Shown piece by piece: positions 18,334 to 27,600 of a DNA stretch of 64,000 bases. A program made the position numbers and the translations under genes. The notes under the pieces were generated by a model that searched no databases, was not told where the DNA came from, and saw only the letters and a list, made by a program, of their open reading frames with translations. Origin of the DNA: Mesorhizobium sp. LHD-90 (GTDB lineage Bacteria; Pseudomonadota; Alphaproteobacteria; Rhizobiales; Rhizobiaceae); the NCBI RefSeq assembly GCF_030929505.1, contig NZ_JAVFVV010000009.1:186001-250000 (forward strand), read 5' to 3'. Numbering within the stretch: the stretch's first letter is position 1; every line of letters begins with the position of its first letter.

Positions 18334-19767
18334 ATGCCTTCCCAAGCCGCTTCCGTTCCTCCCGCCGCCCACGCGAACACCGGTAAGACCGCTTACGACG
18401 TCGCCATCGTCGGCGCCGGTGTCGTCGGCTGCGCCATAGCGCGTTCTTTCGCGATTCGCGGCTGGAAGGCGATCGTTCTGGAGAAGGGCGGCGATATTCT
18501 GGAAGGCGCCAGCAAGGGCAACAGCGCGCTACTGCATACCGGTTTCGACGAGCCGGCGGGCAGCGCGGAACTGAAACTCATCAAGGCGGGCTGTGCGACC
18601 TATCGGCGGATCCACTGGCGCATGAACCTGCCGCTGGTAGAGACGGCGGCGCTGGTCGTCGCCTGGGATGAGGAGCAACTGGCAAGGCTCGACGGGATCG
18701 CCGCCCACGCGGATGCGAATGGCGTCGCCGCTTCGGTGGTCGGCCAGGCGGCGTTGCGTCGGCGGGAGCCTTTTCTGTCGCTTAAGGCGCTTGGCGCGGT
18801 CGATGTGCCGGAGGAAGCGATCATCGATCCGTGGAGCGCGCCGCTGGGCTACATAAGGCAGGCGATGATGCATGGCGCCGAGCTTTTGACCGGCGCACAG
18901 GTGACGGGCCTTTCGCGCAAGCAGGGCGTATGGCGCGTCGAAACAGCTAGGGGCGAAGTCGCGGCGCGGCTGGTGGTCAACGCCGCAGGTCTCTTTGGCG
19001 ACTACATTGAGCTTCTGGCCGGCCGTCTGCCGGGCTTCACCATCAAGCCGCGAAAAGGCCAGTTCGTGGTTTACGACAAGCCTGCCCACGATCTCGTTAA
19101 TGCCATCATCCTGCGCGTGCCGACCGAGCGCACCAAGGGCGTGCTGCTCACCCGCACTGTCTTCGGCAATCTGCTGCTCGGACCGACCGCCGAGGACCAG
19201 GACGACCGCATCCATGCGGCCTGCGAGGAGGCGGTTCTGAGGCGCATCATCGCGGAAGGCGAGGCGATGCTGCCCGACCTCGCCGGGCAGACCATAACCG
19301 CGACGTTCGCCGCCTTGCGGCCAGCCACCGAGCATCGCGACTACGTGCTCAAGGTCGATGCCGAGAATGGCTGGATCACGGTGGGCGGCATCCGTTCGAC
19401 CGGGCTTTCGGCGTCGCTCGGCATTGGCGAGTGGGTTGCCGGCCAGGGCTCCGACGTGCTCGGCGAGACACGCGAAGCGCCGTCGGACGACGATCTCGAC
19501 TGGCCGAAAATGCCGGCGATCTCCGAAGCCCTGCCACGGCCTTATCGCCAGCCGGATCGCTCCCCCATCGTCTGCCATTGCGAATGGGTGACGGAGCGCG
19601 AGGTCGAGGCCGCACTTGCCGGTCTGGCACCTGCGGGCACGCTGGGCGGGCTGAAGCGCCGCACCCGCATCGCCATGGGGCGCTGCCAGGGTTTTGGATG
19701 CAGCGGCGCGCTCGCCCGGCTGGCGCCGCATCTGCTCGATACGGCCGCGGCCGACGTCGCGGCATGA
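18334..19767 (+). CDS. FAD-dependent oxidoreductase with C-terminal BFD [2Fe-2S] domain (glycerol-3-phosphate dehydrogenase-like)
   Basis: A 477-residue flavoprotein. The Rossmann motif DVAIVGAGVVGCAIARSFA starts near residue 22. It is followed by ILEGASKGNSALLHTGFD, the GlpD/LhgO-type flavin-binding region. The C-terminus has a BFD-like domain with CxC at 414/416 and CxxxxC at 451/456. This architecture matches anaerobic-type glycerol-3-phosphate dehydrogenase subunits and related polyol-phosphate dehydrogenases. The first 20 residues are probably disordered and the true start may be slightly downstream. The gene overlaps the next by 4 nt, so the two oxidoreductases likely form one complex. 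Confidence 0.85.
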   Translation: MPSQAASVPPAAHANTGKTAYDVAIVGAGVVGCAIARSFAIRGWKAIVLEKGGDILEGASKGNSALLHTGFDEPAGSAELKLIKAGCATYRRIHWRMNLPLVETAALVVAWDEEQLARLDGIAAHADANGVAASVVGQAALRRREPFLSLKALGAVDVPEEAIIDPWSAPLGYIRQAMMHGAELLTGAQVTGLSRKQGVWRVETARGEVAARLVVNAAGLFGDYIELLAGRLPGFTIKPRKGQFVVYDKPAHDLVNAIILRVPTERTKGVLLTRTVFGNLLLGPTAEDQDDRIHAACEEAVLRRIIAEGEAMLPDLAGQTITATFAALRPATEHRDYVLKVDAENGWITVGGIRSTGLSASLGIGEWVAGQGSDVLGETREAPSDDDLDWPKMPAISEALPRPYRQPDRSPIVCHCEWVTEREVEAALAGLAPAGTLGGLKRRTRIAMGRCQGFGCSGALARLAPHLLDTAAADVAA

Positions 19768-21005
19768 ACCGCGAACCGGAAGTCCTGGTCGTTGGCGCCG
19801 GACCTGCCGGCCTCTCGGCCGCACGTGAACTCGCGCGCCTCGGCATCGACAATATCCTGGTGGTCGACCGCGAGACCGAGGCCGGCGGCATTCCGCGCTT
19901 CTGTCCGCATCCGACCTTCGGGCTGGCGGATTTCTACAGGCCGATGTCCGGCCCGGCCTATGCCGCAAGACTGCGGTCGATGGTCGACCCCGCCATGATC
20001 TCCAACGCGACCACGGTGACCGCGCTGGGGCCGGGCCTGGAAACGACGCTGTCCAGCGAACGCGGCGAAATCGTCCTGCGGCCGAAAAGCCTGCTGCTGG
20101 CGACCGGCATCCGCGAGACGCCGCGCGCCGCCCGGCTGGTTTCCGGCGACCGCCCGCGCAACATCTTGACCACCGGCGCACTCCAGCGCGTCCTTTCCGA
20201 GGGTAAAGGCCTGCCGTTTCGCCGGCCGCTGATCGTCGGCACGGAGCTTGTCTCGTTCTCAGCGCTGCTCAGCCTGCGCGAAGCCGGCGTCAGGGCGGTT
20301 GCCATGATCGAACCGGGCGAGCGCATCGTCGCGCGGCGGCCCGCCGACCTGTTCGCCCGCGCCGTGCTCGGTACGCCCATCCGTTACCGTTCGCATGTCA
20401 TTCGCATCAACGCGACGCCCCACGATGCCGGGCGGATGGCGTCCGTCACGATCGACGACGCATCCGGCCGGAGCGAGGATGTAGCCTGTGACGCCGTTAT
20501 CTTCACCGGATGTTTTACGCCCGAAGCCTCGTTGCTCGGCCGCCGGCCGGATCTGCGTGACGCCGGCACGCGCGGACCGGCCGTCGACCAGTTCTGGCGG
20601 CTCGCCGAACCCGGGTTTTATGCCGCCGGCAATGTACTGCGACCGGTCGAGACCGCTGCCTGGTCGGCGCGCGAGGGGGCGCTGGCGGGACAGGCCATCG
20701 CCGACGATCATTCTGGCGGCGCGCCGCTCGGGGAACGGCGCGTGCCGATCCGGACCGATGGATTGGTTGCCTTTTCGACGCCATCCTGCCTGACCGTGCC
20801 GGGGCCGGCGCTTGGCCCGCTACGGCTGGCGGTGCGGGTGAAGGCGGCGGCGCGCGGCCGCTTCACGCTTTCCGCCGATGGCATGATCGTTTGGCGATCG
20901 GTTACGATGAAAATCATGCCGGAACGTCGGATCGTGCTCGATCCAAAATTTCCAGATCTCGAAAAGGTCGGCGAACTCCGCATGGGCTTCGAGGCGCAGC
21001 CATGA
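19764..21005 (+). CDS. NAD(P)/FAD-dependent oxidoreductase, partner of the upstream dehydrogenase
   Basis: A 413-residue flavoprotein with EVLVVGAGPAGLSAARELARLG near the N-terminus and SLLLATGIRETPRAARL as the second-nucleotide ATG motif. A third conserved block, PGFYAAGNVLRPVE, precedes an extra C-terminal segment of about 80 residues. The ATG at 19764 overlaps the previous stop (ATGA). Such proteins pair with GlpD-like/BFD proteins in glycerol and hydroxyproline dehydrogenases, passing electrons to quinone or another acceptor. The specific acceptor is unknown. Confidence 0.82.
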   Translation: MNREPEVLVVGAGPAGLSAARELARLGIDNILVVDRETEAGGIPRFCPHPTFGLADFYRPMSGPAYAARLRSMVDPAMISNATTVTALGPGLETTLSSERGEIVLRPKSLLLATGIRETPRAARLVSGDRPRNILTTGALQRVLSEGKGLPFRRPLIVGTELVSFSALLSLREAGVRAVAMIEPGERIVARRPADLFARAVLGTPIRYRSHVIRINATPHDAGRMASVTIDDASGRSEDVACDAVIFTGCFTPEASLLGRRPDLRDAGTRGPAVDQFWRLAEPGFYAAGNVLRPVETAAWSAREGALAGQAIADDHSGGAPLGERRVPIRTDGLVAFSTPSCLTVPGPALGPLRLAVRVKAAARGRFTLSADGMIVWRSVTMKIMPERRIVLDPKFPDLEKVGELRMGFEAQP

Positions 21006-22441
21006 AAATCGTCTCCGTCGACCAGGGAACGACGTCGACCAAAGGGCTGCTTGTCGCCGAAGGAGGCGAGGAGGAGATCGTCGGCGCTGTCCGGCACCGC
21101 CAAATCCTGCCGTGTCCCGGCTGGGTGGAGCATGACGCGACCGAACTGCTGGAGAATGTACGCACTCTGATCGAAGAAGGCGCGGCGAGGGGTGCGCAAG
21201 GCATTGCGCTCGCCAACCAGGGCGAGACCGTGGTTGCCTGGGATCGCGCCGGCGGTGCGCCGCTGGCCAATGCCATCGTCTGGCAGGACCAGCGCACCGC
21301 GGCCAGGATCGAATCTCTGGCGGCGGACGGCAAGGCCGAAGCGGTGCGCGCGCTGAGCGGCCTGCCGCTCGATCCGTATTTTTCGGCCAGCAAGCTGCGC
21401 TGGATGCTCGATCATGTCGACGGCGCCTCCGAACTGGCGCGGCGCGGCCGGCTGGGCCTCGGCACGTCCGACAGTTTTTTTATCGAGCGGCTGACGGGGC
21501 GCTACGTCACCGACGTCACCACCGCCTCGCGCACGTCGCTGATGAATCTCGGCACATGCGCCTGGGACCGGGCGCTTTGCGATCTGTTCGGCGTTCCCAT
21601 GGAATTGCTGCCGGAGATCGTCTCGGGGGAGGAGCCGATCGGCACTGTCGCGACGCCGTCCGGGCCGCTGCCGCTGCTCGCCTCCGTCGTCGACCAGGTC
21701 GCGGCGCTCTATGGTCATGGCTGCCGGTCTCCCGGCGACGGCAAGGTCACGATCGGCACCGGCGCCTTCGCGCTGATGCTCACCGGCTTCGAGCGGCCTG
21801 CCGGGCTGGGCGAGGGCATCGTCCCGACGGCCGCATGGCCGACCGCGAATGGCCGCGCCTATGCGGCGGACGGTGGCGTCTATACGGCGGCGGCAGCCGT
21901 CGAATGGCTGATGCGGATCGGTCTGCTCGGCGGCCTTGGCGAGATCGACGCGCTGTCGGGGCCAAGCGCGGCGAGCCGCCAGGTGTTTTTCGTGCCGGCG
22001 CTGGCGGGCCTCGCCTGTCCGCACTGGGACAGGAGCGCGGCCGGGCTGTTCATCGGCATGGACACCGCCACCAGCCGAGAGGACATGATCAAGGCGGTGC
22101 TGGAAGGCGTGGCCTTTCGGATCGCCGAGGTCGTCGATACTCTGGGCTTTGCCGCCGGTACAGCGATCTCGGTCGACGGCGGGCTGACACGCTCAGGCTA
22201 CTTCATGCAATTCCTCGCCGACATTTGCCAGCGGCCGCTGATCGGGCGGGGCGAGGCGGAGGTGACTGCTCTGGGTGCCGCGCATCTCGCCCAGGCGATT
22301 GCGAGCAAGCGCGATCCGTCCGAGCCCTTGACCGTTTCCGGTTTGCAGGCGACGGCTCATCCGGAAGTGGAGGCCGGCGCGACCACCGCCCTGCGCGACC
22401 GCTTCGCCGAGGCGCTGGCCCGCTCCAAGGGGTGGCGGTGA
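21002..22441 (+). CDS. FGGY-family kinase (glycerol kinase-like)
   Basis: A 479-residue kinase beginning with VSVDQGTTSTKGLLV, the phosphate-binding loop of glycerol kinase-type FGGY enzymes. ALANQGETVVAWD, IVWQDQRTA and KVTIGTGAFALML follow, with SVDGGLTRSGYFMQFLADI in the adenosine site. It overlaps the preceding gene by 4 nt (ATGA). Together the three coupled genes could phosphorylate glycerol or a related polyol (for example erythritol) and oxidise the phosphate ester. The C-terminal half differs enough from GlpK that glycerol itself is only one option. Confidence 0.88.
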   Translation: MKIVSVDQGTTSTKGLLVAEGGEEEIVGAVRHRQILPCPGWVEHDATELLENVRTLIEEGAARGAQGIALANQGETVVAWDRAGGAPLANAIVWQDQRTAARIESLAADGKAEAVRALSGLPLDPYFSASKLRWMLDHVDGASELARRGRLGLGTSDSFFIERLTGRYVTDVTTASRTSLMNLGTCAWDRALCDLFGVPMELLPEIVSGEEPIGTVATPSGPLPLLASVVDQVAALYGHGCRSPGDGKVTIGTGAFALMLTGFERPAGLGEGIVPTAAWPTANGRAYAADGGVYTAAAAVEWLMRIGLLGGLGEIDALSGPSAASRQVFFVPALAGLACPHWDRSAAGLFIGMDTATSREDMIKAVLEGVAFRIAEVVDTLGFAAGTAISVDGGLTRSGYFMQFLADICQRPLIGRGEAEVTALGAAHLAQAIASKRDPSEPLTVSGLQATAHPEVEAGATTALRDRFAEALARSKGWR

Positions 22442-22574
22442 GGGCCGAACCTGTCGGAGGTCATGACGATCGGCGGAACGCTGCAACGTCCGCCTCGCCG
22501 CCGCGTCTCGGTGCCGGCTGACCGACTTTTGGAAGCTTGAAAATGTTCAAAAATGTCAAACCTTCGCGCAATGA

Positions 22575-22612
22575 AATGTTGTAAGTTCAACATATTGTGT
22601 GGTAGTACCCAC
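22575..22612. promoter_or_regulatory. Palindromic operator upstream of the aldolase operon
   Basis: ATGTTG-N6-CAACAT is a perfect palindrome at 22576-22593. A second palindrome, GTGGTAGTACCCAC (22599-22612), starts 5 nt later. Nearly the same pair occurs at 26390-26425 before the ABC operon, followed in both places by a CTC-N3-GAGGA block (here CTCgttGAGGA). The 263-nt gap between the kinase stop and the aldolase start otherwise holds no gene. The arrangement marks a common regulator for the two transcription units. Confidence 0.62.
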
Positions 22613-22704
22613 TCGTTGAGGATGGCGTCCGTCAGGTGCGAGGCGGACGCCGTCGAACCCGCCCCGCCTTTCCGCCGAAATCGGCTACCGGAGACAGCCT
22701 GACA

Positions 22705-23376
22705 ATGAGACATCTGGAAATTCGCCAGGAGATGATTTCGGTCTGCAACTTCATGGTCGACCGCGGCATCAACCAGGGCACGGCGGGCAATATCAGCGTG
22801 CGTGTCGCGGAGGGATTTCTGATCACGCCCTCCGGCGTGCCCTATCCGGAGATGGTGCCGGAAGACATCGTCACCATGCACATCGACGCCTCGCATGACG
22901 GCGTGCGCAAGCCGTCGACCGAATGGCGCTTTCACCGCGACATCATGGAGAAAAAGCCGGAGGTAGGCGCCGTCATCCACCTGCATTCGCGCTATTGCAC
23001 CTCGCTGTCGATGCTGCGGCGCGAAATCCCGGCGGTGCATTACATGATGGCCGTGGCCGGCGGGCCGACCGTGCCTTGCGTGCCCTACGTGACCTGGGGC
23101 ACGCAGGAGCTTGCCGACCTGATCCTCGGTGCGCTTCAGGACCGGTTTGCCTGCCTTCTCGCCAATCACGGCATGGTCGCGGTCGGGCCCAACCTGAAAC
23201 GGGCCGCCTGGCTGGCCGTCGAGATCGAGGCGCTCGCCTGCCAATACTGGCACGCCTTGCAGGTCGGCGTGCCCTACGTGTTGCCCGACGAGGAAATCGC
23301 GCGGGTGGCGGAGCGATTCAAGAGTTACGGGCAGGGCGACGACGGGGCACGCCGCATCATGCCAAGCTGCTGCTGA
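22705..23376 (+). CDS. Class II aldolase/adducin family protein (fuculose-phosphate-aldolase-like)
   Basis: A 223-residue zinc-dependent aldolase. Zn ligands are visible as H92 and H94 (IHLHS) and H155 (LLANHG). E73 in KPSTEWRFH fits the catalytic Glu. NQGTAGNISVR at residues 23-33 forms the phosphate-binding loop. The ATG at 22705 follows a GGAGAC block about 10 nt upstream; the longer frame from 22636 is unlikely. Enzymes of this family cleave ketose 1-phosphates to DHAP plus an aldehyde. DHAP is also the product expected from the dehydrogenase encoded 15 nt downstream. Confidence 0.88.
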   Translation: MRHLEIRQEMISVCNFMVDRGINQGTAGNISVRVAEGFLITPSGVPYPEMVPEDIVTMHIDASHDGVRKPSTEWRFHRDIMEKKPEVGAVIHLHSRYCTSLSMLRREIPAVHYMMAVAGGPTVPCVPYVTWGTQELADLILGALQDRFACLLANHGMVAVGPNLKRAAWLAVEIEALACQYWHALQVGVPYVLPDEEIARVAERFKSYGQGDDGARRIMPSCC

Positions 23377-23391
23377 GGGGCGGGGACCATC

Positions 23392-24693
23392 ATGGACGGG
23401 GCAAAGAAGATCGAGCGGCTGCTCGCGGGAACCTATGTCGACCGTGATACCGGAAAGGCGATAGGCGTGGCGACGAAGTCGCTGGTGATCAAACCGTCGC
23501 TGGCCGGCATGGAAGGCGACCTTGTCGCGGCGCTTGGCTTCGGAAAAAAGGTCGCCGTGGTCAGCGACCGCACGACGCACGCCGTTCTCGGCAAACGGGT
23601 GGAACAGGCGCTCGACGGCCGGCACGCGGTGCAGAGCATAGTCTTTCCCGAGCCGCCCTATCCGGACGACGCGAGCGCCGAAAAGATCCGGCGCGAGACG
23701 GCGGGCGCCGATGCGATCGTCGCGGTTGGCTCCGGCACCATCAACGACGTGTGCAAATATGCCAGCGCGCAGGATCGAAAACCCTATGCGGTGTTTGCCA
23801 CCGCGCCGTCGATGAACGGCTACACATCGGTCAACGCGGCGATCACCCAGCACGGGCACAAGATGTCGCTGCCGGCGCAGGCGCCGGCCGGGGCGTTCTT
23901 CGATCTCGCCGTGCTGTCGGCGGCGCCCGCCCGGCTGATCCGCGCCGGGCTGGGCGACAGCCTGTGCCGCACCACGGCGGAAGCCGACTGGCTGCTGGCG
24001 CACCTGCTGCACGGCCTGCCGTTCCGCGAACTGCCTTATGAATTGCTGGAGGATGACGAGGGTCCGCTGTTCGACAATGCCGCAGCACTTATGGCGGGTG
24101 ATCTTGAGGTCATGGAGCGGCTGGTGAATACGCTGGTGCTGGCCGGTTTTGGTACGGCGATCGTCGGCAACAGCCAGCCGGCCTCGCAGGGCGAGCACCT
24201 GATCAGCCACTATATCGACATGTTCGCCGACGGGAACCGCCCGCTGATCTACCATGGCGAGCAGGTCGGGGTGACGACGCTGTCGATGGTGCGCCTGCAG
24301 GAGCGCATGCTTGACGAGACGCCGGTGATCTGGCCGGACACCGAGACCGAGGCTGGTTTCAAGGCACGCTATGGTGACGAGCTCGGGGCCTCGTGCTGGG
24401 CCGAATTCCAGGGAAAACGCATCGACACCCGCAAGGCGGAAGCGCTGAACGCGCGGCTCGCCGAGCGTTGGCACGACATGCGCGAACGTATCGCCGGCGT
24501 GTTGCTGAAATCGTCTTATCTGACGGGTGTGCTGAAGGCGGCGGGCGCCGACCTGACGCCGGAAGCGATCCATCTTCCGCGCAAATTCTACGACGGCGCG
24601 TTGCTGAGGTGCCGCGAAATCCGCAACCGCTATACGTTCCTCGACCTCGCGGCGAATGCCGGCAGGCTGGAGGGCGCAATCAGCGCAATTTGA
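23392..24693 (+). CDS. sn-glycerol-1-phosphate dehydrogenase family protein (AraM/EgsA-like)
   Basis: A 433-residue member of the iron-containing alcohol dehydrogenase fold. The NAD-binding GSGTINDVCKYAS is at residues 113-125. APSMNGYTSVNAAI at 138-151 is highly characteristic of bacterial and archaeal glycerol-1-phosphate dehydrogenases. Metal ligands appear in RAGLGDSLCRTTAEADW, EHLISHYID (His269/273) and YHGEQVG (His288). The enzyme interconverts sn-glycerol-1-phosphate and DHAP with NAD(H). It lies directly after an aldolase gene and before a phosphodiester/phosphonate hydrolase gene, which suggests the catabolic direction here. Specificity for another polyol phosphate is possible. Confidence 0.87.
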   Translation: MDGAKKIERLLAGTYVDRDTGKAIGVATKSLVIKPSLAGMEGDLVAALGFGKKVAVVSDRTTHAVLGKRVEQALDGRHAVQSIVFPEPPYPDDASAEKIRRETAGADAIVAVGSGTINDVCKYASAQDRKPYAVFATAPSMNGYTSVNAAITQHGHKMSLPAQAPAGAFFDLAVLSAAPARLIRAGLGDSLCRTTAEADWLLAHLLHGLPFRELPYELLEDDEGPLFDNAAALMAGDLEVMERLVNTLVLAGFGTAIVGNSQPASQGEHLISHYIDMFADGNRPLIYHGEQVGVTTLSMVRLQERMLDETPVIWPDTETEAGFKARYGDELGASCWAEFQGKRIDTRKAEALNARLAERWHDMRERIAGVLLKSSYLTGVLKAAGADLTPEAIHLPRKFYDGALLRCREIRNRYTFLDLAANAGRLEGAISAI

Positions 24694-24797
24694 TTGTGGA
24701 CATTAGGCCGTTGCATCATGCCTGACATGAGGGCAGGGCACCATTGCGCGGCGCGGTCCAGGCGATGGCGCGGCGGCCGGGAAGAACAAGGGACGAC

Positions 24798-26348
24798 ATG
24801 AGCGAAAAGCCGAACATTCTTCTGATCTGCGCCGACCAGTGGCGGGCAGACTGCATCTCCGCGCTCGGGCATCCGAACGTCAAAACGCCGAACCTCGACG
24901 CGCTGGCGCGCGAGGGTGTGCTGTTCCGCAACCATTTCGGCCAATGCACGCCCTGCGGCCCGTCGCGCACCAGCCTACTGACCGGCCTCTACCTGATGAA
25001 CCATCGGTCGGGCAAAAACGGCACGCCGCTGGATGCCCGCCACACCAACATCGCGCTGGAGGCGCGCAAGGCGGGCTACGACCCGTCGCTGTTCGGCTAC
25101 ACCGACAACTCGGTCGATCCGCGCGGAAAACACCCGAACGATCCGGCGCTGACCGCCTATGACGAGGGTGTGCTGCCAGGATTCCGCGCGCCGCTGCACC
25201 TGCCCGAGGACATGGGCGACTGGGTCGCCGAGTTGATCAAGAACGGCTACGATTTCCCCAACGGCCGCGACGACGTGTTTCGTCCAAAGAAGGGTTTTGA
25301 AAAGCCGGCGGATCGCGGGTTTCGTTACATCCCGACGGAGTTTCCGGCGGAGGAAAGCGAGACCGCCTATCTCACCGACGAGTTCCTGAAATGGCTGCTG
25401 GTGCGCGAGCAGAAACCCTGGTTTGCGCATTTCGTGTTCTTTCGGCCGCATCCGCCGCTGATCGCCCCTGTGCCCTACAATGATGCAGTGCATCCGGCCG
25501 AGGTGGAATTCCCGCATCGGGCCGCGACCCACGAGGCGGAAGCGGCGCAGCATCCGATGCTGGCCTACGAGATCAGCCGGCTGAACCGCGTCGGCGCCTA
25601 TGACGAGCATACGCCGCTCAACATCGTGACCACCGACGAACTGGAAATCCGCCAGATGCGGGCGACCTATTACGGGCTGGTCAACGAGGTCGACTTCCAT
25701 CTCGGCCGCATCGTCGCGCATTTGAAGGCGACCGGGCAGTACGACCGCACGCTGATCATCGTTACCAGCGACCACGCCGAGATGCTGGGCGAGCATTTCG
25801 TCTGGGGCAAGGAGATTTATTTCGACCAGTCGTTCCACCTGCCGCTGGTCATCCGCGATCCGCGCCCCGCGGCGGATGTCACGCGGGGCACCCAGGTAGA
25901 GGCACTGACGCAGGCGATCGACATCATGCCGACCGTGCTCGACTGGATCGGTCTCAAGGTTCCGCGCACCTGTGATGGCGCTTCGCTGATGCCGTTCCTG
26001 CGCGGCGAGGAGCCGACGGACTGGCGCGATGCGGTCTATTTCGAGCAGGATTTTCGCGACGTGCGGCTGCAGCGGCCGGAAACCATGCTCGGCATCAATT
26101 CGGACCAGTGCTGCTACGCGGTGGTTCGCGACAAGCGGTTCAAATACATACATTTCGCGGCCTTGCCGCCGCTGCTGTTCGACCTCGAGGCCGATACGCA
26201 CGAGACGAAAAATCTGGCGACCGATACCGCCTATGCATCCGTGATGCTGAAATATGCGCAAAAAATGCTGAACTGGCGGCTGACCTCGGCGGAGCGGACG
26301 ATGACCAACATGCACTTGGGCGAGGGGGGAGTGTTTTCGCGGGAGTGA
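24798..26348 (+). CDS. Sulfatase-superfamily hydrolase, phosphonate monoester/phosphodiester hydrolase-like
   Basis: A 516-residue alkaline-phosphatase-superfamily enzyme. The CGPSR motif starts at Cys53, the residue expected to become formylglycine. NILLICADQWRADCI supplies N-terminal metal ligands, and IIVTSDHAEMLGEH with WGKEIYFDQSFHLPLVI supplies the others. The CTPCGPSRTSLLTGLYLMNHR block and the C-terminal KRFKYIHFAALPPLLFDL closely resemble rhizobial phosphonate monoester hydrolase (PehA type), which acts well on phosphodiesters. The start at 24798 follows an AAGGGA Shine-Dalgarno. It could release a glycerol phosphate from a diester for the upstream dehydrogenase. No signal peptide is evident, so it is likely cytoplasmic. 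Confidence 0.87.
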   Translation: MSEKPNILLICADQWRADCISALGHPNVKTPNLDALAREGVLFRNHFGQCTPCGPSRTSLLTGLYLMNHRSGKNGTPLDARHTNIALEARKAGYDPSLFGYTDNSVDPRGKHPNDPALTAYDEGVLPGFRAPLHLPEDMGDWVAELIKNGYDFPNGRDDVFRPKKGFEKPADRGFRYIPTEFPAEESETAYLTDEFLKWLLVREQKPWFAHFVFFRPHPPLIAPVPYNDAVHPAEVEFPHRAATHEAEAAQHPMLAYEISRLNRVGAYDEHTPLNIVTTDELEIRQMRATYYGLVNEVDFHLGRIVAHLKATGQYDRTLIIVTSDHAEMLGEHFVWGKEIYFDQSFHLPLVIRDPRPAADVTRGTQVEALTQAIDIMPTVLDWIGLKVPRTCDGASLMPFLRGEEPTDWRDAVYFEQDFRDVRLQRPETMLGINSDQCCYAVVRDKRFKYIHFAALPPLLFDLEADTHETKNLATDTAYASVMLKYAQKMLNWRLTSAERTMTNMHLGEGGVFSRE

Positions 26349-26389
26349 CGCGTGCAGCGGCTGGCGACCCGCCTGATACGCCTGTCACA

Positions 26390-26425
26390 AATGTTGCAAG
26401 GTCAACATTGTATGTGGTAAGTCCA
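26390..26425. promoter_or_regulatory. Palindromic operator upstream of the ABC importer operon
   Basis: AATGTTG-N6-CAACATT (26390-26409) is a perfect palindrome with the same arms as the site at 22576. It is followed by TGGTAAGTCCA (26415-26425), which parallels GTGGTAGTACCCAC there. The sequence ccactctctgagga near 26447 also echoes ccactcgttgagga at 22609. This divides the cluster into two co-regulated transcription units. Confidence 0.62.
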
Positions 26426-26562
26426 AAATAGATCGAGGGCGATCCTCCACTCTCTGAGGACTTTTGCATGCGGCATGATGGCGTGGCTGCGGCGACGGCC
26501 GTGGCGGGCAAGGTGTCTGCCCTTGCTCGTTTTTGCATCCCGGCAAGGCCGGTTTTCCAGCC

Positions 26563-27600
26563 GTGAGCGGCCTTCGCCTTCGCAACGTGGTCCGCCACTA
26601 TGGCGGGTTCACCGCCGTGGACGGCGTCGATCTCGACATAGCCAAGGGCGAACTGGTGACGCTGCTGGGGCCGTCGGGCTGCGGCAAGACGACGACGCTG
26701 CGCATGGTCGCGGGTTTCATGGCGCCCGACAGCGGCGACATATTGTTTGGCGAGAGGCGCATGAACGACGTGCCGCCGCACCGGCGCAACACCGCCATGG
26801 TGTTCCAGAGTTACGCGCTGTTCCCGCATATGACGGTCGCCGAGAACATCGCCTTCGGCCTGAAAATGCGCAAAATTCCGGCGGCTGAGCAGATGCGGCG
26901 CATCGGCGAGGCGATCGACACGGTCAGCCTGCGCGGTCTCGAGGCGCGCCGTCCCGGACAGCTTTCCGGTGGCCAGCAGCAGCGGGTGGCGCTGGCGCGC
27001 GCCATCGTCACCCAGCCTGACATCCTTCTCTTTGACGAACCGCTGTCCAACCTCGACGCAAAACTGCGCGAAAAAGTGCGGCTGGAAATCCGCGAATTGC
27101 AGAAAAGGCTGGGCGTCACAACACTCTATGTCACCCACGACCAGGTCGAGGCGCTGGCGATTTCCGACCGCGTCGTGGTGATGAACAAGGGCCGCATCGA
27201 GCAGGTGGGCGCGCCGGAAGCGCTTTACCGGCAGCCGCTGACCAGCTTTGTCGCCGATTTTCTCGGCGCGGCCAACATCGTCTCCGGAACGGCGGCGGGG
27301 GACCATCTCGTGACCACGCCGATCGGCCGGTTTTCGGTGGGGCCGGAACGGAAACTCGGCAGCGGCCCGGTGAAGATAAGCTGGCGCCCGGAAGACATGC
27401 GCGTCGCCGCCCCCGGCGCGGAAGCCAACATCGTTGGCGCCAGGGTGCGTGGCGTGGTCTTCTGCGGCAGCTTCACCGAACTCGTGCTCGACGTTGCCGG
27501 GCAGCAGTTGCGCGCTCAGGTCGATACCGGCTTTAGGGGGCGCGAGGGCGACCTGCTCGATTTCGCGGTTCCCTCGGACCGCATCCGGGTGGTCGCGTGA
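26563..27600 (+). CDS. ABC transporter ATP-binding protein (PotA/FbpC type)
   Basis: A 345-residue ATPase: Walker A GPSGCGKTTTLRMVAGF, Q-loop MVFQSYALFPHMTVAENI, signature LSGGQQQRVALARAI, Walker B ILLFDEPLSNLDAKLR, and a C-terminal TOBE domain. The GTG at 26563 is chosen because the conserved domain starts right after it; a TTG at 26533 is an alternative. Its stop overlaps the first permease (GTGA). The PotA/FbpC subgroup serves spermidine, iron, 2-aminoethylphosphonate and glycerophosphodiester-type importers. That is compatible with a phosphorus-containing substrate here. Confidence 0.92.
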   Translation: MSGLRLRNVVRHYGGFTAVDGVDLDIAKGELVTLLGPSGCGKTTTLRMVAGFMAPDSGDILFGERRMNDVPPHRRNTAMVFQSYALFPHMTVAENIAFGLKMRKIPAAEQMRRIGEAIDTVSLRGLEARRPGQLSGGQQQRVALARAIVTQPDILLFDEPLSNLDAKLREKVRLEIRELQKRLGVTTLYVTHDQVEALAISDRVVVMNKGRIEQVGAPEALYRQPLTSFVADFLGAANIVSGTAAGDHLVTTPIGRFSVGPERKLGSGPVKISWRPEDMRVAAPGAEANIVGARVRGVVFCGSFTELVLDVAGQQLRAQVDTGFRGREGDLLDFAVPSDRIRVVA

